A stretch of DNA of 45,587 nucleotides, from NCBI GenBank assembly GCA_016932015.1, contig JAFGDQ010000097.1:1-45587 (forward strand). The letters are read 5' to 3'. The position numbers and the translations under genes were made by a program. This document shows positions 19,351 through 27,012 of this stretch, piece after piece (the first letter of the stretch is position 1; every line of letters begins with the position of its first letter). Source of the DNA: Spirochaetota bacterium. Its GTDB lineage: Bacteria; Spirochaetota; UBA4802; JAFGDQ01. The notes below the pieces were generated by a model. It was not told the origin of the DNA. It made no database searches and saw only the letters and a list, made by a program, of their open reading frames with translations.

Positions 19351-19811
19351 TACAAAATAAGAAAATTATTAAATACAAAAAAGTTTGATTGGATAATTTA
19401 ACTTAATAAATAGTGAGTCAAACATTTTTATTTTTATGTCAATAAAATTGCTTTTAATTTCTCTTTAAAAGTCCTGTCATAGTAATATAATTGATAAGAT
19501 TATGCATCTTAATTCTCTTAGTAAACCCCGGTATTAAAATTTTAAGTTTCATTTTTAATGATATGACAAAATATAAAGAGACGCATTTGATTATAAAGTG
19601 TGTGCAAAGATCTTACTACTTATTTTTAATTTTCGGTTTATCAGCACACAGAATTAAATAAACTAAATTCAAAAATTATTCACTGTAAACATATAGTATT
19701 GACTGTTAGGATTAAAATTTATCAGTTTCTGTAATGATTTTTTAAACTATATTGAAAAAAATTATTGACATTAAACGCAATTTTTCAGAAAAGATGTATC
19801 TACTAATTATT
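19351..19811. other. Intergenic gap of about 460 bases before the tRNA pair
   Basis: No gene is seen. The left end holds the minus-strand promoter of the efflux operon (19393-19421). The right end must hold the promoter of the tRNA pair: a TTGACA occurs at 19765-19770, but the best -10-like word (TATCTA, 19797-19802) is 26 bases away, so the assignment is open. Confidence 0.5.
19393..19421 (-). promoter_or_regulatory. Candidate promoter of the efflux operon
   Basis: On the minus strand TTGACT (19421-19416) and AATTAT (19398-19393) are separated by 17 bases, about 70 bases before the TolC-like start at 19323. Confidence 0.5.
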
Positions 19812-19884
19812 GCTGGCGTAGCTCAACCGGTAGAGCAGCTGACTTGTAATCAGCATGTTGGGGGTTCAATTCCTCTCGCCAGCT
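19812..19884 (+). tRNA. tRNA-Thr (anticodon TGT)
   Basis: A 73-base cloverleaf: acceptor GCTGGCG/CGCCAGC, D arm GCTC/GAGC, anticodon stem GCTGA/TCAGC with loop CTTGTAA (anticodon TGT, reading ACA), and T arm GGGGG/CCTCT with loop TTCAATT. The T stem contains two G-T pairs. The CCA end is not encoded. It lies four bases before tRNA-Tyr. Confidence 0.96.
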
Positions 19885-19888
19885 AATC

Positions 19889-19970
19889 GGTGAGGTTCCC
19901 GAGCGGCCAAAGGGAACAGACTGTAAATCTGTCGGCGAAGCCTTCGGAGGTTCGAATCCTCCCCTCACCA
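19889..19970 (+). tRNA. tRNA-Tyr (anticodon GTA)
   Basis: A class II tRNA of 82 bases: acceptor GGTGAGG/CCTCACC, anticodon stem ACAGA/TCTGT with loop CTGTAAA (anticodon GTA), a long variable arm CGGCGAAGCCTTC typical of bacterial tRNA-Tyr, and T arm GGAGG/CCTCC around TTCGAAT. CCA is not encoded. It is followed at once by an intrinsic terminator. Confidence 0.96.
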
Positions 19971-19979
19971 TATAAAAAA

Positions 19980-20003
19980 CCGCGCAATCAAGCGCGGTTT
20001 TCG
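19980..20003 (+). terminator. Intrinsic terminator of the tRNA pair
   Basis: CCGCGC (19980-19985) pairs with GCGCGG (19992-19997) around AATCAA, preceded by an A-run and followed by TTTTCGTTTTT. It starts ten bases after tRNA-Tyr and would also work for the DUF1858 gene coming from the other side. Confidence 0.85.
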
Positions 20004-20045
20004 TTTTTATTATAGTAAATGTCTTTTTATCCAAACAATCAAATA

Positions 20046-20267
20046 CTATCTCTTAGCATCAACAGCCTGTTCATTCAGATCACTCAGCATCTTGTCAAGT
20101 GTTTCATCATTAAATCCATGTGCGGCAGCTCCTTCACTGATTTTCTCAGTTACAGCAATATGACATCCAATACAATGAAGTCCGTACTGAGCCATTATTG
20201 GTGCTGCTTTAGGATAAGCCTGTAACACTTCGCCAAAAGTCATATCCTTTGTAATTTTATCTGACAT
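20046..20267 (-). CDS. DUF1858 domain redox protein
   Basis: A 73-residue protein consisting of one DUF1858 domain: KDMTFGEVLQAYPKAAPIMAQYGLHCIGCHIAVTEKISEGAAAHG. The CIGC pair is the conserved redox-disulphide or metal site; such small proteins occur with hybrid-cluster and other anaerobic redox proteins. I place the start at 20267 because GGAGG lies about 10 bases upstream; that GGAGG is inside the codons of a further ATG at 20285. It is monocistronic. Confidence 0.85.
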   Translation of the reverse strand: MSDKITKDMTFGEVLQAYPKAAPIMAQYGLHCIGCHIAVTEKISEGAAAHGFNDETLDKMLSDLNEQAVDAKR

Positions 20268-20410
20268 TTTATCGATTTCCTCCATTCAATTAACACGTTA
20301 TATTTTAATATAATAATATCACAATGTCATGTCCAGCAATTTTTAAATATGATCTTATCCTGATTTCTAACAGATCTCTATAAAAAATAATTAAAAAAAT
20401 CAAAATTCTA

Positions 20411-20439
20411 TTGACGGCTATTATTTCACTCTGTATAAT
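20411..20439 (+). promoter_or_regulatory. Strong sigma-70 promoter of the four-gene cassette
   Basis: TTGACG (20411-20416) and a perfect TATAAT (20434-20439) are 17 bases apart. The -10 is the left end of the inverted repeat 20434-20455. The first gene of the cassette starts 50 bases later. Confidence 0.8.
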
Positions 20440-20455
20440 AGAGTTATCTATTATA
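20434..20455. promoter_or_regulatory. Operator candidate overlapping the -10 and start site
   Basis: TATAATAGA (20434-20442) and TCTATTATA (20447-20455) form a perfect 9-bp inverted repeat around GTTA, covering the -10 and expected transcription start. This is the position of a repressor site. The winged-helix protein encoded second in the cassette is the natural candidate (inference). Confidence 0.6.
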
Positions 20456-20489
20456 AAAAGAAATAAATATTACAAAGGAGAATATAGTA

Positions 20490-21047
20490 ATGAAATCCGA
20501 TGAAGCACTTGAACAAATTGCCTATTTAAAGAAACTGGCAGAGAAAAGCCGGCTTATTGCCGCATATGGATATAAATTTTATATTCTATGGGGAATATTA
20601 CTTATAATCGGATTTTTTACATCTGTTTATCTCACTCCATGGCTCATATGGCTAATCATAGATGCAACCGGATTTTTACTTACATTAATATTTATTCTGC
20701 AAGAAAGAGGTAAAGAAAAGACAAGTGCTTTGCTGAAAAAAATCGGAATCCAAAGTATAATCTTATTAATTACTGGTTTTATAATTTTTTATGTAATTTC
20801 AGGAAGTAGTGATTTGAACATAAGGGCAGCCTTCTGGCCTTTCCATGTCGGAACAATATACCTCATTGCAAGTGTGCATATAGGCAAAGACTTGTTTACA
20901 ATCGGTCTCTGGCTTGCAGCAGCTGCTATTGCTTCTGTATTCATGCCTGCCCCTTTGCAGAATTTCTGGCTTGGAATATCATGCGGCGGAGGAATGATTG
21001 TTACTGGCATTATTTTCAGAAATCAAATCAGAAAAATCAGAGGGTAA
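20490..21047 (+). CDS. Small integral membrane protein
   Basis: A 185-residue protein with a short N-terminal cytoplasmic helix (KSDEALEQIAYLKKLAEKSRLI) and about five membrane segments starting at residue 28. No catalytic motif is seen. Similar proteins often precede a winged-helix regulator gene, as here, where the regulator starts two bases after this stop. It may be an accessory or sensor for that regulator. An AAAGGAG ribosome site precedes the ATG. Confidence 0.7.
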   Translation: MKSDEALEQIAYLKKLAEKSRLIAAYGYKFYILWGILLIIGFFTSVYLTPWLIWLIIDATGFLLTLIFILQERGKEKTSALLKKIGIQSIILLITGFIIFYVISGSSDLNIRAAFWPFHVGTIYLIASVHIGKDLFTIGLWLAAAAIASVFMPAPLQNFWLGISCGGGMIVTGIIFRNQIRKIRG

Positions 21048-21049
21048 AA

Positions 21050-21352
21050 TTGAGTGACAGTATAATAAAAGAAATCAACGAAATCTTCAGCGCAAAGATC
21101 AGGCTTGGAGTAATGACAATACTGTCAATAAACGATGAATCCGATTTTACAAGCCTGAAAAAACAGCTGGACGTTAGTGACGGCAATCTTGGAGCACATA
21201 TGAATGTCCTTGAGAAAGCCGGCTATATTGAAGTGGATAAGTCATTTGTCAACCGGCGGCCAAAAACAACATATAAAATTACAGATAACGGCTGTAAAGC
21301 TTTTAAAGAACATCTTACACAGCTTGAATCAATTATTAAAAAAGTAAAATAG
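21050..21352 (+). CDS. Winged-helix transcriptional regulator
   Basis: A 100-residue DNA-binding protein of the single-domain winged-helix type (PF13601-like): FSAKIRLGVMTILSINDESDFTSLKKQLDVSDGNLGAHMNVLEKAGYIEVDKSFVNRRPKTTYKITDNG. The recognition helix is the GNLGAHMNVLEKAG part and the wing is FVNRRPKTTYKIT. I place the start at TTG 21050, directly behind the previous stop and after GAGGG; the frame extends upstream inside the preceding gene without a ribosome site. It probably represses its own operon through the inverted repeat at 20434. Confidence 0.85.
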   Translation: MSDSIIKEINEIFSAKIRLGVMTILSINDESDFTSLKKQLDVSDGNLGAHMNVLEKAGYIEVDKSFVNRRPKTTYKITDNGCKAFKEHLTQLESIIKKVK

Positions 21353-21374
21353 TACAACTACAAAGGAGTATAAA

Positions 21375-22340
21375 ATGAATTCCAAAATATCATTACTTTC
21401 AACATTTATAATTTCAATTTTAACAATTTGTACCGGATTATCTTTCGGAGCAGAATCCTTTTCAACAAACGAGCTGGAGCAGGCAGAAAATGAAACTACC
21501 AAAGAACCCGCCTTCTTCTCATCCGAAGAAAATACTAAAATTGCATATTTTCCATATTTATCTAAAAATGAAAAAGCAAATATGATCGTTATCCACGGAG
21601 GCGGAGCCCACTCAAACGCAGGTTATCAGCATATAGCTGAAGGACTAAGCAGGAATTACAGTATTTCAACTTATCTTATGGACTTAAGAGGACACGGTTT
21701 ATCAGGAGATGAACGCGGTGATGCTATTGAAGTTGAGTATGTATATAAAGACATTCAGAAGCTTATAGAGATAGTAAAAACAAAATCAGATAAACCTGTC
21801 TTTTTATGCGGCCACTCCTCGGGTGCAGGAATAATTTTAAATTATCTGACATATCTGAACTATGATAGTATAAATGGTCTGGTCTTTATTTCACCGGAGC
21901 TCGGCTATAAATCAAATACAAAACGGGATAATATTAAAGAACCTTTCGCAAAGGCAAAAATAAGTATTTTTATAGCATCCTCCATGTCAGGAAAAAAATT
22001 ATTCAAACATACAAAAGCTGTTTTCTTTAATTATCCTCCCGAAGTATTAAATAATGACAAGCTTATTGTAAATGCATACACAACAAACATGTCTTATGCC
22101 TGCACTCCGGATAATCCCGAAAAACAGTTCAGCAAAATCGATAAACCGGTGTTAATGATGATTGGCGAAAACGATGAGGTAATTGATCCGGAAAAAGTGA
22201 AACGATATATAGGACTGCTGCCGGATGAAATACAAAATAAATCCGAGTTTATCAGTATAAGTGATTCAAAGCACCTTTCTGTTTTACTGAACTGTGAAAG
22301 TATTATTGGCGATCGTATAGTAAATATGATAAACAATTGA
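21375..22340 (+). CDS. Exported alpha/beta hydrolase (monoglyceride-lipase-like)
   Basis: A 321-residue serine hydrolase with a signal peptide (cleavage likely after LSFGA, about residue 26). The oxyanion motif is VIHGGGAHS, the nucleophile Ser148 in GHSSG, the acid Asp in GENDEVID and His300 in SKHLSVLL, so the triad is complete. It fits the hydrolase_4/serine aminopeptidase S33 group (lysophospholipases, monoglyceride lipases). Export points to lipids or esters in the envelope. It follows the regulator by 22 bases with a good AAAGGAG site. Confidence 0.85.
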   Translation: MNSKISLLSTFIISILTICTGLSFGAESFSTNELEQAENETTKEPAFFSSEENTKIAYFPYLSKNEKANMIVIHGGGAHSNAGYQHIAEGLSRNYSISTYLMDLRGHGLSGDERGDAIEVEYVYKDIQKLIEIVKTKSDKPVFLCGHSSGAGIILNYLTYLNYDSINGLVFISPELGYKSNTKRDNIKEPFAKAKISIFIASSMSGKKLFKHTKAVFFNYPPEVLNNDKLIVNAYTTNMSYACTPDNPEKQFSKIDKPVLMMIGENDEVIDPEKVKRYIGLLPDEIQNKSEFISISDSKHLSVLLNCESIIGDRIVNMINN

Positions 22341-22357
22341 ATTGAGGAGAAATTCTA

Positions 22358-23086
22358 ATGAAGAATAAAAAAATAAAAAAACATAAACTTTCTGCCTGGT
22401 GGCTGTTTATTTTAGTCCCGTTTGGAAGCGTTGTTACAAGTGTTATTTTTGCAATACTTTATTCATTAAATATGGGTAATATTGACAATTTTCTAAATGC
22501 AGCAAATATATCAAACGTAAAGCCGTTAGCACTTTTTATTTACGGAACAGCAGCTTTTGTTGCTGCAATTATTTTAACTCTTTTTTTAAAAAAGAAAGGA
22601 CTCTCATTAAAAGAACTTGGATATAAAAATAAAATTTCAATTAAAATGATAATTTATTCTGTAATTGCATTCATCATTGGTTTGATACTTTATTCTTTTA
22701 TAAGTTCTCTCATGAGTTTGCTGAATATACCTATGATGTGGAACAGCAATTTAGCGGTTAGTATCTCTACTTCATCAGATATTATCTTCACTTTTATCGG
22801 GGCTACTTTTCTGGGAATTATCGGGGAGGATACAATTTTTCGCGGATATTTATTATCAATGTTCAGAGAGCGTATTGACCTGAAATGGAGTGTTATACTC
22901 TCAGTACTGATTTTTGCAGTAATTCATCTGTACTTCGGTCCCGGAGTAACAGTATGGATAATTCCATGGGCATTCATGTCATGTTATTTATTTATCAAAT
23001 TCGACAGTATTTATCCGTGTATGTTATTTCATTTCCTGAATAATTTAGTCGCTTATATTATTTTGCCAATAATATATAAACAATGA
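22358..23086 (+). CDS. CPBP family intramembrane glutamic protease
   Basis: A 242-residue membrane protein with about seven hydrophobic segments and the ABI/CPBP signature: motif 1 GEDTIFRGYL near residue 164, motif 2 FAVIHLYFG near 187 and motif 3 LFHFLNNLVAYI near 224. In motif 1 the usual EExxxR is EDxxxR, a conservative change at the second acid. Members are Rce1-like proteases or bacteriocin-immunity/maturation proteins. It is last in the cassette, 17 bases after the hydrolase, with a GAGGAG site. Confidence 0.87.
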   Translation: MKNKKIKKHKLSAWWLFILVPFGSVVTSVIFAILYSLNMGNIDNFLNAANISNVKPLALFIYGTAAFVAAIILTLFLKKKGLSLKELGYKNKISIKMIIYSVIAFIIGLILYSFISSLMSLLNIPMMWNSNLAVSISTSSDIIFTFIGATFLGIIGEDTIFRGYLLSMFRERIDLKWSVILSVLIFAVIHLYFGPGVTVWIIPWAFMSCYLFIKFDSIYPCMLFHFLNNLVAYIILPIIYKQ

Positions 23087-23118
23087 ATTAAAATAAAGAA
23101 ACAGGTATTTTTTATTTT

Positions 23119-23153
23119 CAGGAACAATAATATTAAAAATATTATTATTCCTG
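23119..23153. repeat. Long hairpin between convergent operons
   Basis: A 16-base arm at 23119-23134 (CAGGAACAATAATATT) pairs with 23138-23153 with one mismatch and a three-base loop. It lies between the CPBP and diadenylate cyclase stops. T-rich sequence precedes it on the plus strand, but no T-run follows on either strand, so it is not a standard intrinsic terminator. Confidence 0.6.
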
Positions 23154-23208
23154 GAATGAACATGTTTAAGTTGTATTCATCTTCAATCACAGAATTTCAA
23201 AATCTGGT

Positions 23209-24666
23209 CTATTCATCAACCTTCCTGACATTGATACTGACATAAACCTCGGGCCACTGTTTATTGTTTATTGGTATGATGCCGGGCGGGGCGATAATAT
23301 TGCATATCAGCTTTGTATCCTGCGAAATTGTCTGAAGATAGATAGGTGTTGTTGTAAGATAAATATCTTCAGAAGAGGGCTGATCTGATGTAATCCATAC
23401 ACTCAATTCGTCAGGTGTTGTTACAACTGATTCAATTTCAAAATTCTCAGGCAGGCTGCCGATAAATTGAGGTTTTATAAAGAACCGCTGCTGCTTAAAA
23501 GAATGTATTGTAAGAATATAATTTGCCGGATTAACATCTACCAGGCTGATTCCTGCAGGCAGATTTATCACTCCTTTTGTTAACGAAACATTGATTTCTC
23601 CTGGCAGAACGTGTTTCAAATCAATAGTTGCTATAAATTCCTCCGGTTTCAGTGAATTCATTTGTGAAACGGAACCGGAAACTGTAATTCTCGCTATAGA
23701 GGGAGAATCTCCAACAATAATCATTTTTTCATTAATTTTATATTCAATTGGAACTGTCACAGTCAGCTGTTTCTGCTGACTTGTACTGGATATAATTGAC
23801 AGCCACAAAACAAATGCCAGAAAAAGGCTGATTCCGGCCTGTCTGATAAAAAAGCCTTTTTTCTGAGATAATCCGTTTAAAGGGGAAATTCTGCTGTTGT
23901 CTTTCCAGTGATCATCTATTCTGTACTGCAGAATATTTCTGCTGCTTATAATATCGCAGTTACCGTGATGAAAAATCGAAACAGAACCGCGTTCTTCTGA
24001 CACTGCTATAACAAGAGAATCATTCACTTCTGACAAACCAAGAGAGGCAAAATGCCTTGTTCCGAATTCATTGCCGAATCTTCCGGAAATTGACAAAGGA
24101 AGGCGTACCCCGAATTTTGTGATCTCTCCGTTTTCAATGATAATCGCGCCATCGTGGCCTGGTGAATGGCGGTCGAAAATACTGAGTATTAATGGAATAC
24201 TTAACTTAGCTTTTAATTCAACGCCTCCGGTTACTCTTGATTCCAGAGGTTCCTTGCCGGGCAGAATTATTATAGCCCCCCATCTGACCTCAGCAAGCCT
24301 GAATACGGCATCAGAAATAATCCATGAAATATTCCCGCTGTCATTAACTATTTTTCTAATCCTCAGAGTTGAAACAGCTCTCTCAAGTATTTTCCTGATT
24401 TCCGGCTGAAAAATAATGATAAGCCCTATTAAAGCTATCTGACTCAGGTTATCGAATATCCATGATATTCCGCTGAATTTTAATACATGAGCAAGCGGAT
24501 AAAGAATAAGAATGATCAGAATGCCAAGTCCGATTCTCCATGAACCAGAGCTTTTTAATGTCCGGTATAGTAAAAGTATTATAAAAGCAATTATTGGAAT
24601 ATCAAAAAAAATACGCCAGTCAAGAAAGCCTATAAAATTATTAAGATAATGGGTAAAAGTGTTCAT
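23209..24666 (-). CDS. CdaA-type diadenylate cyclase fused to a YbbR region
   Basis: A 485-residue fusion. Residues ~15-90 hold three membrane segments as in CdaA, ~95-235 the DAC domain that makes c-di-AMP from two ATP, ~275-295 a further membrane segment, and ~305-485 a YbbR-like region (as in CdaR) outside the membrane. The DAC motifs are DGA at 172-174 (GHDGAII) and, instead of RHR, RHF at 204-206 (FGTRHFASLGLSE). Elsewhere, as in Bacillus, CdaA and CdaR are separate neighbouring proteins. The Phe may lower activity or be a lineage variant. It is monocistronic and divergent from the zinc operon. Confidence 0.88.
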   Translation of the reverse strand: MNTFTHYLNNFIGFLDWRIFFDIPIIAFIILLLYRTLKSSGSWRIGLGILIILILYPLAHVLKFSGISWIFDNLSQIALIGLIIIFQPEIRKILERAVSTLRIRKIVNDSGNISWIISDAVFRLAEVRWGAIIILPGKEPLESRVTGGVELKAKLSIPLILSIFDRHSPGHDGAIIIENGEITKFGVRLPLSISGRFGNEFGTRHFASLGLSEVNDSLVIAVSEERGSVSIFHHGNCDIISSRNILQYRIDDHWKDNSRISPLNGLSQKKGFFIRQAGISLFLAFVLWLSIISSTSQQKQLTVTVPIEYKINEKMIIVGDSPSIARITVSGSVSQMNSLKPEEFIATIDLKHVLPGEINVSLTKGVINLPAGISLVDVNPANYILTIHSFKQQRFFIKPQFIGSLPENFEIESVVTTPDELSVWITSDQPSSEDIYLTTTPIYLQTISQDTKLICNIIAPPGIIPINNKQWPEVYVSINVRKVDE

Positions 24667-24822
24667 TTTAAAAACTATTAAATTAAATACAGTCTTTTCA
24701 TATCGGCGGATAATATAAAATTTAATTTATATTTTGAAAACAAATACAAATTATAATAGTATGAAAATAATTCAAACGAAAAATAATTTTAATTATAAAA
24801 ATAAAGAATTGTAAAAAAGATA

Positions 24823-24852
24823 TTGACTTAGATGCATCTAAATTATTATGAT
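24823..24852 (+). promoter_or_regulatory. Promoter of the zur-znu operon
   Basis: TTGACT (24823-24828) and TATGAT (24847-24852) are 18 bases apart. The spacer holds a perfect 14-bp palindrome and the start region a perfect 23-bp palindrome, so the promoter looks doubly controlled. Confidence 0.65.
24828..24841. promoter_or_regulatory. Palindrome in the promoter spacer
   Basis: TTAGATGCATCTAA is a perfect 14-bp palindrome between the -35 and -10 elements, a typical repressor position. Its sequence is unrelated to the nearby 23-bp palindrome, so a second regulator, or a second mode of the same one, is possible. Confidence 0.5.
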
Positions 24853-24857
24853 TATTA

Positions 24858-24880
24858 AAAATGCGAATGATTCGCATTTT
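24858..24880. promoter_or_regulatory. Fur/Zur-box-like perfect palindrome
   Basis: AAAATGCGAAT-G-ATTCGCATTTT is a perfect 11-1-11 inverted repeat covering the expected transcription start and ending next to the GGAG ribosome site (24881) of the Fur-family gene. Its core TGCGAAT-N-ATTCGCA has the 7-1-7 layout of Fur-family operators. Binding by the adjacent regulator is inferred from position and geometry. Confidence 0.7.
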
Positions 24881-24889
24881 GGAGTTAAG

Positions 24890-25276
24890 ATGAGCACAAA
24901 TTTAACATCACGCCGTAAAAAAATTCTTGATACTGTAAACAAGACACCACTGCCTGTAAGCGCCAGAGACGTTTATGAATCCGTTAAAAAAAAAATAAAC
25001 CTGGCAACTGTTTACAGGGGGCTTCAGTATCTGGAAGATAATAATTATATTGAAGCATTTACGATTGCCTGCTCCAGAGAAGGAACAGTTCGCTATTATC
25101 ATGGAAAGGAATTACCTCACAGACATTTTTTTCACTGTGAATTGTGTCATAAATTTCTGCCGTTCCTGTCATGTTCATTGAATAAGGAACTGGAGCTCTT
25201 TGAAAAATATAATAACTGTTCTGTAAACAGACATGTGCTGTATTTAACAGGAATCTGCGGGTCATGCAGAGAATAA
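24890..25276 (+). CDS. Fur-family regulator, probably Zur-like
   Basis: A 128-residue metal-dependent repressor. The winged helix (about 5-70) includes INLATVYRGLQYLEDNNYIEAF, the conserved Fur recognition helix. The dimerisation domain has HRHFFHCELC with metal-binding His and the structural-zinc CxxC, and the second CxxC is in GICGSCRE. I chose the ATG at 24890, five bases after GGAG; an ATG at 24848 would sit inside the promoter. Zinc as the signal is inferred from the znuABC-like genes that follow; the 63-base gap suggests one transcript. Confidence 0.9.
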   Translation: MSTNLTSRRKKILDTVNKTPLPVSARDVYESVKKKINLATVYRGLQYLEDNNYIEAFTIACSREGTVRYYHGKELPHRHFFHCELCHKFLPFLSCSLNKELELFEKYNNCSVNRHVLYLTGICGSCRE

Positions 25277-25339
25277 TTTATTATTCCTGAATGCAAATAA
25301 TTCTCAATCAGTAAGCGATGAAAAATTGGAGCATAAAAT

Positions 25340-26236
25340 ATGAAAAAATTTAAAATTTTTTTAACAATTCTTATTATTTCAAATCTTTTATTTTTTTCGA
25401 AATGTACTGATAAACCCGCAGAAGATAAAAAAACTCTCAATGTGTTTACCAGTATTTTACCGCAGCAATACTTTGCCAAGAAAATCGGCGGTGACCGCAT
25501 AAATGTAGATGTTCTCGTAGGCCCGGGGAAAAATCCTGCAACGTACGAGCCTCTTCCTGACCAGGTTATCGCACTTAGTAAAGCGGATATTCTTTTTACA
25601 ATTGGTGTACCTTTTGAACAGGCTTTTCTGCCCAAGATCAGAGACTCACTGAAAACATTAACAATTATTGATACATCAAAAGGAGTAAAGAAAAGGATGC
25701 TTGAATCTCATTATCATGAAGGCGAAGATAATCATCACTCACACATATCTGTACCGGATCCGCATATCTGGCTGTCCCCATCACTTGTAAAAATACAGGC
25801 CAGTAATATTTATCGGGCATTATCAGCGAAAGATTCAGAAGGTGAACCATTATATAAAAAAAATTACGACGTTTTTATTCATGAACTTGACGCGGTTAAC
25901 ATGGAATTACGGAAAATAATGGCTCCTTTCAAGGGAATGACACTTTTTGTATTTCATCCTTCATTCGGCTATTTTGCAGATGAATACGGGCTTAAACAGG
26001 TGGCAATTGAAACCGGAGGTAAAGAACCTGCCCCTTCAGTACTTGAGGAGATTATTAATCACGCGAAAAAACAAAATGTCAAAATAATCTTTATGCAGCC
26101 TGAATTCTCACAAAGAAGCGGCAAAGCTATTGCGGAAGCAATAAACGGTACGGTAATTATACTTAATCCTTTGAATCCGGACTATATTAATAATCTGAAG
26201 AATATTGCTTCAGAGATAAAAAAAGCATATAATTAA
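25340..26236 (+). CDS. znuA: Zinc/metal ABC transporter substrate-binding protein (ZnuA-like)
   Basis: A 298-residue cluster A-I solute-binding protein. The N-terminal hydrophobic stretch ends FFSKC (Cys23), a relaxed lipobox. A His-rich loop HYHEGEDNHHSH (about 117-128), typical of zinc-binding ZnuA, precedes DPHIWLSPSLV; other ligands are expected in VFHPSFGYFADEYGLKQVAIE and the C-terminal FMQPEFS. It captures Zn2+ in the periplasm for the following ATPase and permease. Manganese transport cannot be excluded, but the His loop and Fur-family neighbour favour zinc. Confidence 0.92.
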   Translation: MKKFKIFLTILIISNLLFFSKCTDKPAEDKKTLNVFTSILPQQYFAKKIGGDRINVDVLVGPGKNPATYEPLPDQVIALSKADILFTIGVPFEQAFLPKIRDSLKTLTIIDTSKGVKKRMLESHYHEGEDNHHSHISVPDPHIWLSPSLVKIQASNIYRALSAKDSEGEPLYKKNYDVFIHELDAVNMELRKIMAPFKGMTLFVFHPSFGYFADEYGLKQVAIETGGKEPAPSVLEEIINHAKKQNVKIIFMQPEFSQRSGKAIAEAINGTVIILNPLNPDYINNLKNIASEIKKAYN

Positions 26237-26241
26237 AAATT

Positions 26242-27012
26242 ATGAAAAGCAAACGAAACAAAATCGTAATAAATAATCTTTCATTCGGATATAATTTAAA
26301 TCAGCCTGTACTGAAAGATATAAATTTACAAATAAAGGAAAAAGAAATAGTAACGATAATCGGGCCGAACGGAGGTGGGAAAACCACGCTACTTCGTCTT
26401 ATTCTCGGGCTGCTAAAACCGGATACAGGTACAATATTTATAGACGGGAAACCTCCCCGCTCCGCCCAGAAAAATATAGGTTATGTTCCACAACAGAGTT
26501 CATTTGATAAAAAATTCCCGATAACTGTTTCTGATGTAGTGCTTTCAGGAAGAATTAAAACTTTCGGGTATTATTCAAAAAAGGATAAGGCAAAAGCTAC
26601 CGAATCTCTTGAAGAAGTAGGCCTTTCGGGAATAGAAACCAAGCCGTTCTTCAGTCTTTCCGGAGGACAGCAGCAGAGAGTATTGATAGCCAGGGCTTTG
26701 TCAACTGATACTGATTTGCTTCTTCTGGATGAACCTACATCCAATGTTGATCCCTCTACCGGCAGGAACATGAACTCACTCCTGAAGAGATTAAATGACA
26801 GACTTACAATAGTGCTTGTAAGCCATGATACCGGTTTTGTTGCAAATATTACGCAAAGAGTGCTCTGCATAAATAAAACTGTTGTTGAACATCCGATAGA
26901 TGAACAATTCAGCAATATTATTGCTTCCTCTTACAGCGGACAATCCATGATAGTCAGACATGACAGCCATCTGACTGATCCATCATCAGAAAAGGATACC
27001 GGCAATGAATGA
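26242..27012 (+). CDS. znuC: Zinc ABC transporter ATPase (ZnuC-like)
   Basis: A 256-residue ABC ATPase: Walker A GPNGGGKTTLL near 42, Q-loop GYVPQQSSFDKKFPITVSDVV (the usual ZnuC/MntB wording), signature [15 protein letters not shown], Walker B LLLLDEPTSNVD and switch His VSHDTGFV. It begins five bases after znuA with no clear ribosome site, suggesting coupling, and overlaps znuB by eight bases. Confidence 0.94.
   Translation: MKSKRNKIVINNLSFGYNLNQPVLKDINLQIKEKEIVTIIGPNGGGKTTLLRLILGLLKPDTGTIFIDGKPPRSAQKNIGYVPQQSSFDKKFPITVSDVVLSGRIKTFGYYSKKDKAKATESLEEVGLSGIETKPFFSLSGGQQQRVLIARALSTDTDLLLLDEPTSNVDPSTGRNMNSLLKRLNDRLTIVLVSHDTGFVANITQRVLCINKTVVEHPIDEQFSNIIASSYSGQSMIVRHDSHLTDPSSEKDTGNE

Noticed and set aside
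19598..19650. TGTGTGC ... GCACACA pair as a regulatory hairpin
   Set aside because: The arms are short and the loop is about 40 bases, easily chance in this composition.
19807..20034. 75-codon minus-strand ORF over the tRNA pair
   Set aside because: It is the complement of tRNA-Thr, tRNA-Tyr and their terminator; it is a well-known type of false ORF and has no independent support.
25147..25635. 162-codon minus-strand ORF
   Set aside because: Antisense to the Fur-family gene and znuA-like gene, both of which have clear family motifs and ribosome sites.
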